Shown here piece by piece: positions 12,258-23,954 of a stretch of 64,000 nt of DNA. The notes beneath the pieces are model-generated. The model had not been told where the DNA came from, searched no databases, and was given only the letters and a program-made list of their open reading frames with translations. This stretch comes from Magnolia sinica. Lineage: Eukaryota > Streptophyta > Magnoliopsida > Magnoliales > Magnoliaceae. The stretch's first letter is position 1. Each line of letters starts with the position of its first letter. Where the stretch lies: NCBI RefSeq assembly GCF_029962835.1, contig NC_080590.1, positions 67,176,501-67,240,500 on the forward strand. The letters run 5' to 3'. The position numbers and the translations under genes are program-made.

Positions 12258-13740
12258 GTGGAGGAGCCATTTGAGAGCGTCACGCACTTCCACATGCAGC
12301 CACTTATCGATGACCGAATCATTGTAGCTCAGAAAGAAGATGAACTATTGGTAAATATGAGAGAGCGTGTAAGCGACAGCGAAGAGTCTGAATGGAGGAT
12401 TGGCTTGGATGGAGGTTTGAGATATCGCGGCCGCCTATGCGTCCCGAACCTCCATGACTTAAGGAGAGAAGTTCTGAAAGCCGCACACAATTCGAAGTTA
12501 GCAATGCATCCGGGTAGTACAAAGATGTATCGAGACGTGAAGTGTTCGTACTGGTGGGACAACATGAAGGCCCATATAGTAGATTTTATATCCCGATGTC
12601 TCGTGTGCCAGCAAGTCAAGGCCGAGCATCGCCGGCCCCCTGGTTTACTTTAACCCATGCCCATAGCTGAGTGGAAGTGAGATTTCATATCTATGGATTT
12701 CATTTCTGGGTTACCAAAGACGAGAAAGGGGCATGACTCCATCTGGATGATTCTGGACTGGTTGATGAAATTGGCTCATTTCCTCCCGATTAGAGTTTCT
12801 AATTCGGCCGATGACTTGGCCAAGCTTTACATCAAGGAGATAGTACGGCTGCATGGGGTTCCTATGGAAATTGTGTCGAACCGAGACACGCGATTCACGT
12901 CTATTTTCTGGACTCGAATCCAAGAAGCAATGGGAGTGAAACTGAAGTTTAGTACTGCGTTCCATCCACAGACTGATGGGCAGACGAAACGGGTAAATCA
13001 AATACTTGAAGACATGTTACGAGTGTCTGTACTCGACTTCAAGGATAGCTAGGATGACTATCTCCCTTATGCCGAGTTTTCTTATAACAATAGCTTCTAA
13101 GCAAGCATTGACATGGCTCCTTACGAAGCCTTGTATAGGCGCCCTTGCTGAGCTCCACATTGTTGGGCAGAAGTTGGTGAGAAGAGCTTGGTTGGCCTAA
13201 ACTTGGTTCAGGCAACCTCAGAAAAGATTGATATTATCAGGTGCCAACTACTGGTGACCCAGAGTAGACAGAAGAGTTACGCTGATACGAGGCAAAGACA
13301 ATTAGAATTCGAAGTTGGGGACCATGTATTCCTTAAAATTTTCCTAATGAAGGGAGTCCTTCATTTTGGTAAGAAGGGAAAACTCACGCCGAGATTCATT
13401 GGCCCATCCCAGATTTTGGACCGAGTCGGTGTGGTAGCATACTGTCTCGCCTTGCCTACACCACTCGCAGGCATGCACAACGTATTTCATGTATCGATGC
13501 TGAAGAAATATGTTCCTGACCCTACCCATATTATCAAATGGGAGTAAGTATAGCTAAGTGAAGATGCTACCTATGTATTGCAACCAAAGCGTGTCTTAGA
13601 TAGGAAGGAGCAAGTGCTATGCAGCAAGGTTATCCCACTCGTGAAAGTGTTATGAACACACCACACTGAGGAAGAGGCTACTTGGGAAACGGAAGCTGAA
13701 GTCCGTAAGAACTACCCTCAGATCATCGAGGAGTACGAAA
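12258..13740 (+). pseudogene. Ty3/gypsy integrase with chromodomain-like tail
   Basis: Same frame as the RNase H, after a stop at 12246. An HHCC zinc finger lies within AAHNSKLAMHPGSTKMYRD and FISRCLVCQQVK. The catalytic core follows: SMDFISGLPKT (first Asp), VSNRDTRFTSIFW (second Asp). At HPQTDGQTKRVNQ the usual catalytic Glu (QTE) is Lys. The tail contains KLTPRFIGPSQIL (GPF/Y-type module) and PLVKVL...EEEATWETEAE near 13635-13705, which resembles the chromodomain of chromoviruses. Stops at 12651, 12678, 13050 and 13098 and the Glu-to-Lys change make it inactive. In living relatives this enzyme joins the cDNA to chromatin. Confidence 0.9.
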
Positions 13741-13770
13741 AAGTACTAATTTCAGGGATAAAATTTTTTC

Positions 13771-13786
13771 TTTAAGGGGGGTAGAT
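13771..13786 (+). other. Polypurine tract of the gypsy element
   Basis: TTTAAGGGGGGTAGAT directly precedes the TGTAACG start of the 3' LTR, the position where plus-strand DNA synthesis is primed. Confidence 0.75.
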
Positions 13787-16700
13787 TGTAACGTCTCGAA
13801 AAAATCCGTACAAAGACCCAAGTACCACCTCAGGCAAAAATACCTAAGGACCATATCCTGTCGTAATTTAGGCGGAAATTAGTTAAGTATTAAACTAAAT
13901 AATCGGTGGATTAAGCATGGGCCACCATTTTCATAAATGAGAAAGCCAAAAACCATTAATACCACTGACTCAATACTACATAAAGACCTAAGAGAAATCC
14001 CAACAGTCTGTCGCTCTCGAGAGTACATTGAAACTCTGTATTGGACCTAGACTGCACGTCGAGAGTCCAATGACCGCGAAACTATAGGATTATGTCCGTC
14101 TTACTGGGCTTGGTAACCATCTTAGGAATCGAGCCCAGATAGTGTCTAGAAATGCACAACTTGAGCCCTGAGTGAAGTGTGTGAGAAACGCGAATATCTT
14201 TAGAATATGAAATGAAACTTAAGTGAATTGGGTCATTTGCTCACACACAAAATTAAGGATTTCGGACCATCAGTTTCTGACCAAACTCCATCCATGGGAA
14301 AAGAAAATTTTCTTGCACATATCCATATAATTGTGGCCCTGATCGAGTAAGTACGACCGTTGATCTGACACAGGTCTTCCACGGCCGATCGGCTTATCCG
14401 ATCGCACCGAAATCACATCCTAGCATAGATCCATTGCTAGGGAACATACACTACGATGTACATGAGTAGTGGGCCTTCCCGTGAGCTCTGTTTGTCAAAA
14501 ATAGCTGCCCAATGGATATAAACCATGTATATAGTGGCTCTAGGGCCATTTACATCACTATTGGGCCTATAAATAACCTCCCACACACCCTCTCTCTCCC
14601 ATATACGAACTTCTCCAAACCCTAGGAGAGAGAAGAGAGAAAAAAAGAGAAAAGAGGAAGGAGAAGAGAAATCTTGGGAGATCATTGCCGTGATTCTCTT
14701 CCACTACTCCACGTACTAAATCACCTTCCCGTTACGCTACACATTCCATTTCGGTTATGATTTGGGTTAGAAATCCTAACCCTAATACCGTAGTTGAGAT
14801 CCAGAATGGTTATAGGCCAACATAGCTAACCAATTTCACCATTTAGGTACCCGACGTTCTATTTTCGGGAACGTAGAATTTGAACCAAGTTCGAATCAAG
14901 TATTTCGACGAAAGGTGCGGACTATAAACATTTAGGTTATGGTTATCAATGCTTTCAATGTCAGCTAATGATTTATGTCTGACTTGATTGCTATCATATT
15001 GTCTTAGATACGTCGCTTTTGGTATAATATACATGTGTGAACTATGTTGAACAAAATATGCCTCTCATGTGTTTGTTGAAATGTTTGAATGAACATGTAA
15101 ACATGATTTGTTCTTGCCATGACTATTAATCTAGGATTCATCATTCCCACATGTATGTTGACCTCTCTATATAAGGATTTGTTAAAATATGTGTTGTAAC
15201 TAACCTGGTCTATGTATTTGGTGAAGTGTAGTCTAAGTGTTTGATGAATTGTCTGAATGAGAAATTGTTGATGATTTATATGTATTACGAGTGTTAAGAT
15301 AGGGTTTCTCTCTTGCCTTATACATATGTATAGTTTCTTTCATGTAATCATATTCACCTCTATGAAAATGATTGATAAAATGCTAGTATTTGGTAACATG
15401 ATCAAGGTGTTTGATGAAATGCTCAAATGAGGACTTCACTTTGATTGTTTGTTAAATGTTGAATTGATTATCACATGTATTTAATTGCTGCATCTGAGTA
15501 ACATTGGGGCTACAACCTAGCCTAGGCAATCAGTAACAGTTCCTATTCGGGTGGCCGAATTTGTCTCGCCACATTGGGTATATTTGATGAATCTGGGTTG
15601 CACGAGAGATTGTTGACAGTGGTTAGGCCACGAGGGGTGCTTATGTGCTCCATGTTGATTAAGTCAGTGTGTGCCTATACTAATTAGATTTGCCTAACAA
15701 ACTGATTGGCATATTGTGTGTTTACCATGTATGGACACCACTGCTTAAATCTAAGGTACCTCTTTCCAATGTAAAGACCATCTCTAACCATGGTACCATG
15801 ATCCGCTAAGACTCATGAGTCGAGCATGGTTGTATGGTATACTGTGTTCGAGCTGTTAGCCTACACTAGGGTGACGAACCTCCCCGTAGTGACCTGTAAG
15901 CAACCAAGACTCGTGAGCTGGGTATGGTAGTATAGGACACCGTGTCCGAGCTGTCGGCCTACACTGAGGTGATGAGCCTCCCCATAGTGACCGCGAGTAT
16001 AAACTTTGAATTTGCCTATCGACTGCTTTTCATTAGGAGTGATGCCATACAACTTGCCGATCGTATGTGTTTAAACTAGGATTGACGACCCTAGATGGAT
16101 CCTTCAGTTTGGGTTAATCATATAAAGGGAGGTACCTTAGCTTCCCGAACCTGTTGTATGAATAAGCTTAATTAAGTACTCGGCTAACACGGCCATGCAG
16201 ATGTGCTTTTGGCGAGGAAGGTGCACTTTAAGGAGCGTTATCATATTCGAAATTGGTTGTCGGAGTCGCTTGTGTGGGAGCTTTGTGCGAGGGCGTATAT
16301 CATACTTGCACACCATTCCTGCATTAACAAGAGTAGTTAGGAAGTGATTGTTGTATTGCTTTATCATTACTGCTTGATTGATTTGATAACATGTTAACCT
16401 TTACCTTATAGTACCACTGAGTTGATCACTCACTCCCACCCTGGGACAGTGTTTTAAAACACCAACCAAACTCTGATTTAGATACAGGTGATGATGAAGT
16501 CTACGCAACAGAGCCGGGCTTCATGGATGAGGAGGAAGAGTTCTCCTACGTTTAGCTCTCAGGCAGGTATATGTAGACCTCGTGCTGATTTAACGGGAAC
16601 ACGGGGATACTTGGCTTAGTTGGACCTCTTACATTCTCACATTTTGTATATTTTGAAACAGTATATGTATATATTCAGCCCAGTTATATACTCATACTCT

Positions 16701-16931
16701 GGAGGTTGTGAAACACTTACCTATTTAATATATATATATATATAGGTTTCAGTCTTTCGCTTGCTTAAATTTAATTATATCTAGAGTATGATATGCTGTT
16801 TTGGTATAATCCTATTCATATTAACTCATTAATATGGACGAAATCTGAACATCATTATCCATGTTGCATAAGTGTTGTGTTGGATCTTCGGAGTAGAGCT
16901 TTGCTTGACCCTCGAAATTCAGGACGTTACA
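13787..16931 (+). repeat. 3' LTR of the gypsy element
   Basis: Begins TGTAACGTCTC and ends GACGTTACA, so the termini are inverted (TGTAACG/CGTTACA). It has a TATAAATAA box at 14568. It differs from the 5' LTR by scattered substitutions, many at CG sites, and by small indels; for example it lacks about 18 bp present near 5935-5955. This is consistent with a fairly old, methylated insertion. Confidence 0.92.
14568..14576 (+). promoter_or_regulatory. TATA box of the gypsy 3' LTR
   Basis: TATAAATAA in the same context as the 5' LTR box at 4307, one base different. In this position it could only drive outward transcription into the copia element. Confidence 0.5.
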
Positions 16932-17454
16932 CTTTCATTGTTGGAATCTTGACCAAACATACTTTGGGTTGGCCAACTGGTCATGTTCGACAGTCGAGCT
17001 AGCCGAACATGCCGCGAAAAATCTCTAATAATCTGTAAACTTGCCCGAATTATGTTGGGTTAACCGAAGGTAGTTAGGCTGGTCGAACATGCCACGGAAA
17101 ATCTCTAACAATCTGTAAACTTGCCCGAATTATGTTGGGTTAGCTGAAGGTAGTTAGGATAGCTAAGCCATATGTCGGGCTGGCCCAACTAGAGTGTATT
17201 TTACTTAAAATAATATTCAATATAATGCTATGTGAAATAAATCTAACCTAGGGTCAATCTAAGGTTTATTCCACCTGATGGTTGATTCATACGAAGTGTT
17301 CTGATATTTGAATCATGTCCTTTTATGCCTTGAGATGTTGAGTCTTTCCTAAGATATTTGATCGAGTCAATAACATATCTTCATGAGAGCTTGTGTTCCT
17401 TTTAGGACTACAAAATTTGACAAACTTAATTGTGCTTAAGTATAAGCACTTACA

Positions 17455-18111
17455 ATATCCCCCTTTGTCAATTTCATGACAAAACACAATCATACAAACA
17501 TACAACTCATCATAACATACTACATCATCTCACAGACTCATCATATTCATATGATCTATGATTCAAAGGAACATTTGTACATGAACATCTGTACACCACC
17601 AGTGATATCAAATCTTGGATCTTGATACTCTCCCTTAGAACAAGCATTCGTAACTCTCCCTGAGCACTTATCACATAAAGTATATATTCATACAATCCAA
17701 TCATATGCCAAAAAATATAACCATACTGAATAATCAATGCATGTGAGTGTAGGTGCTCATATATGTATTCAAAATTAAGAGTGAGTTGTGCATGTGTTCA
17801 TATTATCCATAGTTTTTCCTCCTCCTTTTTGTCAAAAGTTGACATAAGAAGAAAAAAAAATAGATGAAGTACTTAACAAGGATAAGAGCATGAGGATAAA
17901 AAGTCATTAAAACATTAGATATAAAATCATTCGAATGTAAATATGACAAATATCCAAATGTACGAAGGGAAAACTATCCAAGAGTGCAGGTATCTAAAGA
18001 GTGAATAAAGTTATTATAGACCAAAATAGATGAAATATCTAAGCAATATCAAGTAAACATGCTAAAACTTAAATTATTACAAATTATTCAGACAGAGCGG
18101 GCATCTTAGGA
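17455..18111 (-). other. Non-coding 3' tail and polypurine tract of the minus-strand copia element
   Basis: On the minus strand this runs from the end of the integrase remnant to the LTR. It ends GACAAAGGGGGATAT just before TGTAAGTGC, which is the polypurine tract. It also contains a second purine-rich site (TTTTGACAAAAAGGAGG, about 17830) and 'gggagagt' blocks that match the layout of the base-layer element's tail at 34490-34847. RT, RNase H and any env-like ORF expected here are absent. Confidence 0.7.
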
Positions 18112-18588
18112 TCAATGGTTTTTAGTCTCTTGCTTAGCAAAAGTCCAACTTTCATCAGCTAGTGCGTCATTTACGTTGGCCGGTTCTATTTGGGAAGTAA
18201 AGCAAATATAATTGCAAATATTTTGCAATTGTCTTCTGATTTGAACACCAGAAAGATGGTTACCAAGTATTTGATTCATTGGATGGTCTTTTACCAACCT
18301 TGACTCAGTATAATCTGATTTGGATGGTGGTTCACTTTGATTAATCATAATAATATCATCATCATCATCATCATCTTGGCGATAACTGAGATTGATCGGT
18401 TGATCATCAATTACAACATTTATGGATTCTTGTATCACCCCAGTTCTTTTCTTTAGGACACGATATGCTCGAGTGTTTAGAGCGTATCCTAAAAATATTC
18501 CCTCATCACTTTTAGCTTTAAAATTTTCCAAATGTTCTCGATCTCGTAAAATGAAGCATTTGCTTCCGAAGGTACAAAAATATTTCAC
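18112..18588 (-). pseudogene. Copia integrase C-terminal region to RT junction (truncated)
   Basis: The fragment reads KYFCTFGSKCFILRDREHL and KSDEGIFLGYALNTRAYRV, the standard copia integrase C-terminal block. A variable Asp-rich linker follows, then NDALADESWTFA, the first residues of the RT region. The similarity stops there (QETKNH, stop). It is continuous with the integrase core just upstream on the minus strand (18600-18985). The abrupt end marks an internal deletion that removed RT and RNase H. Confidence 0.85.
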
Positions 18589-18986
18589 AGAAGGTTTTTT
18601 ATTAAACCAAAGTTCATAAGCTGTTTTATTTTTACCTGCTCTTATATAAACTCGATTAATAATATAGCAAGCAGTATTAATAGCTTCAGCTCATAAATTT
18701 TTTACAAACTTTTTACTGTTAAGCATGACACTCCTCATTTCTTGTAGAACTCTGTTTTTCATGTCGGCAACACCATTTTGCTTAGGGGTTTTAGGAGTAT
18801 AATATTCATGTAATATTCCATGGTCATTACAAAACTTCTCAAAATTGTTATTTTTAAATTCAGTGTCCTGATCACTTCTTGTTCTTTTCATAGATAGTTC
18901 TTTTTCTGTCTGGATGCGTTTAAATAACTTTTTGACTTCATCAAGAACATCCAAATTTTCTCTTAAGAAGGCTACCCAAGAGTATC
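18589..18986 (-). pseudogene. Copia integrase catalytic core, second half
   Basis: On the minus strand the sequence reads SWVAFLREN, then RTRSDQDTEFKNNNFEKFC (second catalytic Asp in RSDxGTEF; the Gly is changed to Asp), then HEYYTPKTPKQNGVADMKNR (usual TPQQNGVAERKNR; the catalytic Glu is Asp here). A stop near 18690 follows. The first half of the core is at 20887-21140, separated by the solo LTR at 18987-20886. Confidence 0.85.
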
Positions 18987-20886
18987 TGAAAGTGCCCTGG
19001 TTTGTTAAATTATGTGAGTGTTGAGTTAGTCTTCAAGTGAGCCTCAAGATGAAGATTATAAGATCAAGACCTCAACCAAGAAGAAGCTCGAGTGCTCCAA
19101 ACAGGTAAATAAAGCCTCACTTCCCTAACCAAACCCCTAAGGTAAATGACCCTCATTTAACTTAGTCTTACCTTCAATTCATTGAAAAACATCTTTAGTA
19201 AGCTTAAGTGTTAAACACTTAGAATGTTAGATGAGTAAAACATGAACTACATAGGTAAAATCGATTGTATCGATTTACAATCAAAGTCATTTTCGATTCT
19301 ATGGAACATGGGTCGATTGCATCGAGAAATAGGCCCATTCTATCTAGCAATAATATAAACATCTACTGGGAAATCTTGATTATATCGAATGGAGTTCGAT
19401 CTTATCGAAATTCAAATTTCGATAGAATTGAACCATATTCAATGACAACGACTTAGGGCACTCCCTCTACATAGAAAATATTCTAAAAGTGTTCATAGAT
19501 ATAATCGAGTCACCTTCGATTACATCTAGAGTAAGCTCTCGATAGTATCGAAGCATGTTCGATTACATAAAAAAATAAGGAACATTTTTTCTAGCAAACC
19601 ACCCAGGAAAATACATCTCTTCGATCACATCGAATACCATTCGATGACATCGAAATTCAAAATTCGATAACATCAAATGATGATCGATAACATCGAATAT
19701 TAGGACAAAATCTTCTCACAACCAAAGGTAATTTTTTGAAGGAAACTCGATTAGATCGAACTACCTCTCGATGACATCGAAGTTCACGTCGATAGAATTG
19801 AAGGGTACTCGATAAAATCGAGCAGAATCTGTTCTACACAAAAATAAATGTGTGTAGAAAATCGATGCAATCAAAGTAGGCTCGATTACATCGAAATACA
19901 AATTTTGATGGAATCAAAGACTACTCGATAGCATCGAAAATGACAGATTTCTTTCCATTTTTTTACCATTGGGATTTCTTCTTTATAAATATCATAAGTT
20001 GCCTCTTAGCAAAATGAGCTAAAAATCAAGAGAGTTTGAGAGAGTTACTTCATAGAGATTATACCCTCTTCCTCATTCCCTCTTTCCCATTAGAGTTCAT
20101 CATTCAATCTTGGCATAAGCATTAACTCATCATCTTATGTGCTTAAATTGAATTATGAACTCTAGCATTCATTGAGTTTCCAACTAACCTCTTCATAGGT
20201 AAGTACTGATATTGGAACTCTTGAATGCATAGCTCATGGGAACCTTCTTTATGTGTTTAAGATCATATCATATATATATAGAGAAGAACAAAACCCTAAA
20301 CCTCACAACCTCAGAGCATTCATTGAAGCATCAGAAGCGGTTGTGGTCCGTTGCCTTGTGTAGGCATTTAAGGGAACCTTGTGTAGGTCTTTTAGTTAAC
20401 CTTGGGTAGGTTGTGAAGGTTTATGGTTAACCTAAGTTAAAACCATTGGATAGTGAAATCCGGTACACTCTAGGAGAGAGTGCGTCCACCGGGAGTGGAG
20501 TAGACAAGTAACCGAACTACTATATATGATTGTGTTTAGGATTGCTTATTATGCATTATTCTAATTATGCTTATGATCATCAAATGTCTTTTATGTTGCA
20601 TGATTTGGTTAATGTACAAGTACTGACAGAGATCACATCTCATACACTATCATATACACTATCCTTTATAAGCTTGTTCTTCATATAAAAATCATGTATA
20701 AGCCTATGTGATTTGGACCCTCTATTGGCTTGGAAGCCATAGAGTTACTTTACCTTACTCTTTCGATTAAAGTTAGGCATAGTTTGTTCTTAGTTGAAAA
20801 TAATTTTCAAAAAATCATATTCACCCCCCTTTAGGATATTTGGACATAGTTCATACTTTACTAATAGCAGTTCTACTGTAATTTCA
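18987..20886 (+). mobile_element. Solo LTR (copia-like) inserted in the integrase gene
   Basis: The segment starts TGAAAGTGCC and ends GTAATTTCA and is flanked by the TSD GTATC at 18982-18986 and 20887-20891. Removing it restores the integrase frame across the join. Near its 3' end it has 'attcacccccctttagga', the same signature that ends the plus-strand copia LTR at 38050, so it is read as plus orientation. There is no internal coding region. It contains the TTCGAT...ATCGAA array described separately. Confidence 0.88.
19255..19945. repeat. Array of about 20 self-complementary TCGAT(N3)ATCGA motifs
   Basis: Within the solo LTR the motif TTCGATNNNATCGAA recurs with variants, for example TCGATAGTATCGAA, TCGATGACATCGAA and TCGATAGCATCGAA. 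Arms are conserved and the central bases vary. Spacing is irregular, often 25-50 bp, so this is not a simple tandem repeat. Confidence 0.8.
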
Positions 20887-21540
20887 GTATCTAGTGTAGT
20901 CATCAACTACAACTAGAAAGTATTTCTTACTACCTCTACTCTCTGTTCGAGTTGGTCCAACTAAGTTCATATGGAGTAGTTCAAGAGGTCTTGTTGTGGC
21001 TAAGGAGTTCACCTTTTTATGACAACTCCTGATTTGTTTGCCTATTTGGCAGACACCACATACTTTCTTCTCTAATTTTTTAAGTTTGGATAAACCTTGA
21101 AGATGATCTCTCTTGCTTAATTTATATTGATTTCTATAGTTTACATGTCCAAGATGTTGATGCCACAATTCAGTTTCATTTGTTTGGACCATGTAGTAAG
21201 AGTGAGTTGAAGAACAAGATTTATTAATAATATAGTAATTTTCAAAGGTTCTTCGACCATTTAATATTATAAGGCCTTGGTTATTAATTATCTCACAACT
21301 GTGATTTGAAAATTTAACATTATTATCATAGATTTGAGAAATGCTTAGAAAATTATGTTCTAAACCTTCAACATATAAGACATCTTTAAAAATAGGTAGG
21401 TTTGGAAGTTTTACATTACCTCTTTCGATGATTTTGCAGTTGCTACCATCTCCAAATGTTACTGAGCCGCCATCGATTTGATTGATGTCTAATAGTATCG
21501 CCTTATCACCTGTCATATGTTTAGAACATCCACTATCCAA
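20887..21540 (-). pseudogene. Copia protease end, GAG-pre-integrase and first half of integrase core
   Basis: On the minus strand it opens with YLDSGCSKHMTGD (near 21535), the aspartic protease DSG site. The pre-integrase zinc finger follows, LWHQHLGHVNYRNQYKL with CGVCQIGKQ, and then ELLHMNLVGPTRTESRG and KYFLVVVDDYTRY. The first catalytic Asp of the integrase (usual HMDL) is Asn here (HMNL). The open frame is broken at its 3' end by the solo LTR insertion at 20886. The protease would cut the Gag-Pol polyprotein and the integrase would insert the cDNA. Confidence 0.9.
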
Positions 21541-21552
21541 GTACCATCGTGA

Positions 21553-23393
21553 TTAGCTACATGCTTTGAGAGCTGTGTGGATAACAAGACACTTATCTTC
21601 TGGAACCCATTTCAATATGGTTTTGGGTTTAAGAGGATCTCTTACTATTCGTTGTGTTTGAGAGTAAGAGTTTTTCTTGTTTCTACTTTCTCTATTATTT
21701 TTAGAGTTGGATTTCAAGAGTTCTTTAAGTAAGTCCACTATCTTATCTGCTAGAGGAGGATTATTATTTTTCCTTTGATATTTATGATAGTTGGCCTTAG
21801 TTTTTGGATTAGAAGTTTTTTTTAAAGGTTTTTCATTCTTGTTTACTTCCTTTATAGTTTCTACTTTAGATTTTGATGATTCACCTTTTACAAATATGGA
21901 GGAAGAATTTTTAGATTTTTCTATACGATTCTTGATATATCCCAAGCCAGATTTGTTGCTACTTCGTCGAGATACAGTTAATAATTTTTCAAGTCTCTGG
22001 TCACCTTGGGTGTATATCCAAGTCTCTTTTGAAGTTTTAAGAGAAACAACTTCTAATTTTAAATTCTTATTTTTAGTTTTAAGATTTTAAATTTCAAAAA
22101 ATTTCAGACTTAAATCTAGTTTGGTTTTCTCAAAACAATTAGAAAAATGAGATTTTTTTTCAAAACCAGTTTTTCAAGTTTTAATTTTAGATTAGTGAAG
22201 TTTTCTTTTTAAATTTTCAGTTTAGCAATCTTACAACTTTCTTTGTATAGGGCATCATAAGCAATTTGAAGATCTTTTTCATTTTCGGAATCACTTCCAA
22301 GGGTTTTATAGTTAGAAGTTTCATCTTCATCTGAAGAAGTGATTCTAGCTATGGTCATGAAGACCTTTTGATCATTCTTAGTTTCTTGGTCTGATTCGTC
22401 AGTTGCTGAATTGGATTCAGATTCTGATGATTCATCCCAAGTGGCAATCATGCCTCTTCTTTTGGATTTATCATTCTTAGGACATTTTGAAGCTATATGC
22501 CCATATTCAGAACAACTGAAGCATTGAGTGTCTTTAGATTTTGATTTCTAAACATTTGAGTTTCCTTTTCTTTTGTCAAAAGGTTTTTGAAAATCTGATA
22601 TATTTTTATTTTTGAAAATTTTATAAAACTTTTTAGCCAACATAGCCATATCATCTTCATTCTCATCATTTTCAGAAAATGTGCCTTTATATTTAGATTT
22701 AGATTTAGAAGATTTAAGGGCCATGGACTTGTTTTTAGGAGCTTTGAAATTCAACTCATAGGTTTGTAAAGATCAAACTAATTCTTATACTTTCATAGCA
22801 TTGGTATCCCTCAATTCTTGAATCGTAGTGACTTTAGAATTAAACCTATCGGGAAGTGATCGTAGTATTTTTGCGCACACTTTGCTTTTAGGGACTTTTT
22901 CTCCAAGACCCCATATAGATTTAACAATGTCATTTAGTTTCGTATAGAAGTCTATGAATGATTCATTTTCTTCCATACGAATTTTCTTAAACTTTGTTGT
23001 GAGGATTTGAATCTTAGACTTTTTTACAATGTTAGTCCCTTCATGTGTCATTTTGAGAATATCCCATGCTTGTTTTATTGTATCACAATAAATGATTCTT
23101 TTGAATTTATCCGATGAAAGAGCACAAGTAATAACATTAAGGGCTTTTGCATTTACACTACTTTCACTTTTCTAAATTGTTGTCCAAAAAGTATAAGTAA
23201 CTTCTTTCATGGACGTGGTTCCATTTTTAGCCACTACTTTCATCATTGGAGGGATCCATTGGGTCATGGTGGCTTTCCACACACTTTCATCAATGGACTT
23301 CAGGAAAATCCTCAGCATTGCTTTCCAATAAGAAAAGTTGGAGCCGTTAAAGGGAGGTGCCCTGGAAATAGATAAACTATTAAAATTTGACAT
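21553..23393 (-). pseudogene. gag: Copia gag (UBN2 type) with zinc knuckle and Lys/Ser-rich linker
   Basis: On the minus strand it begins MSNFNSLSISRAPPFNGSNF at 23393. It has FNGSNFSYWKAMLRIFLKS and later RMEENESFIDFYTKLNDIV and KILRSLPDRFNSKVT, the gag-polypeptide (UBN2) fold. A CCHC knuckle, CFSCSEYGHIASKC, lies at about 22484-22525. An acidic Ser/Glu region and a long Lys/Asn-rich stretch (21560-21945) lead to the protease. Stops near 23170, 22783, 22547 and 22208 and a frame change near 21950 disrupt it. In SIRE-like elements gag is long, as here. Confidence 0.88.
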
Positions 23394-23444
23394 TCCAATA
23401 GCTCTAGATCTAGCTCTAGGATGTTAATACCGAAAAGAATAACC

Positions 23445-23457
23445 TCTCTCTGATATC
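23445..23457 (-). other. Primer-binding site of the minus-strand copia element
   Basis: Read on the minus strand, TGATATCAGAGAG lies two to three bases inside the 5' LTR. It matches the canonical TGGTATCAGAG (tRNA-Met primer) with one change. Confidence 0.75.
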
Positions 23458-23954
23458 ACTTGAAAGGACGAGCTATAGATGTCCGAAAGGGGGGTGAATA
23501 GGATAATGCCGAATATTTCGATACAATGCAGAATAATAAAACAATAATACTCAATTGCTTAAAGTATTGAATTCTTGATATCAAATAATTCGTAGTACAA
23601 TCTTCATCTAAAAGATTTAGGCAGGACAACCTTATTTCACAACGTCTTTGAAATCAAAATATCAAACTTAGCAATAGCTAATCAATCACAAAACATGCAT
23701 ATAAATAATAAAAACAATCACTATAATGTACTGAGGAATTATAGTGGTTCGGTGCTTAAACCCACACCTACTCCACTCCCAAAATTACTACTCTCGTAAT
23801 TTTGGCTTTCACTATTTCAAGGTTTTCCCAGGGTCACCTTAACAACTTGATACAGTTCTTGTGATTTTTACGGGCTATCACAATAAAACTCACTTTATGA
23901 TTTTCACGGGATCACAACAAACAAACCCGCTGAGATTTTTGGGCTATCTCAAAT

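Larger units (their letters stand above)
3526..16931 (+). mobile_element. Full-length Ty3/gypsy retrotransposon (chromovirus, Tekay/Del-like), decayed
   Basis: A complete but inactive element of 13.4 kb: 5' LTR 3526-6682, tRNA-Met primer-binding site 6686, an extra ORF region 7477-8780, gag 9087-about 10300, protease-RT-RNase H-integrase to about 13740, polypurine tract, and 3' LTR 13787-16931. The TSD is CTTTC at 3521-3525 and 16932-16936. The domain order PR-RT-RH-IN is that of Ty3/gypsy. The integrase tail has a chromodomain-like block, and the 3.1-kb LTRs fit Tekay/Del chromoviruses. Every reading frame has stops or frameshifts. It sits in the 3' LTR of the minus-strand copia element and is therefore younger than it. 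Confidence 0.93.
2346..17454 (-). repeat. 3' LTR of the minus-strand copia element, split by a gypsy element
   Basis: The LTR proper is 2346-3525 plus 16937-17454, about 1.7 kb once the gypsy insertion and its TSD are removed. It aligns throughout with the 5' LTR (23461-28139). Both carry a 'gtgaatagg' end, an ATA-rich microsatellite, a block of TTCGGCTRGCCGAA-like palindromes and the GCACTTACA terminus. Many substitutions separate the two copies, so the insertion is not recent. Confidence 0.85.
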
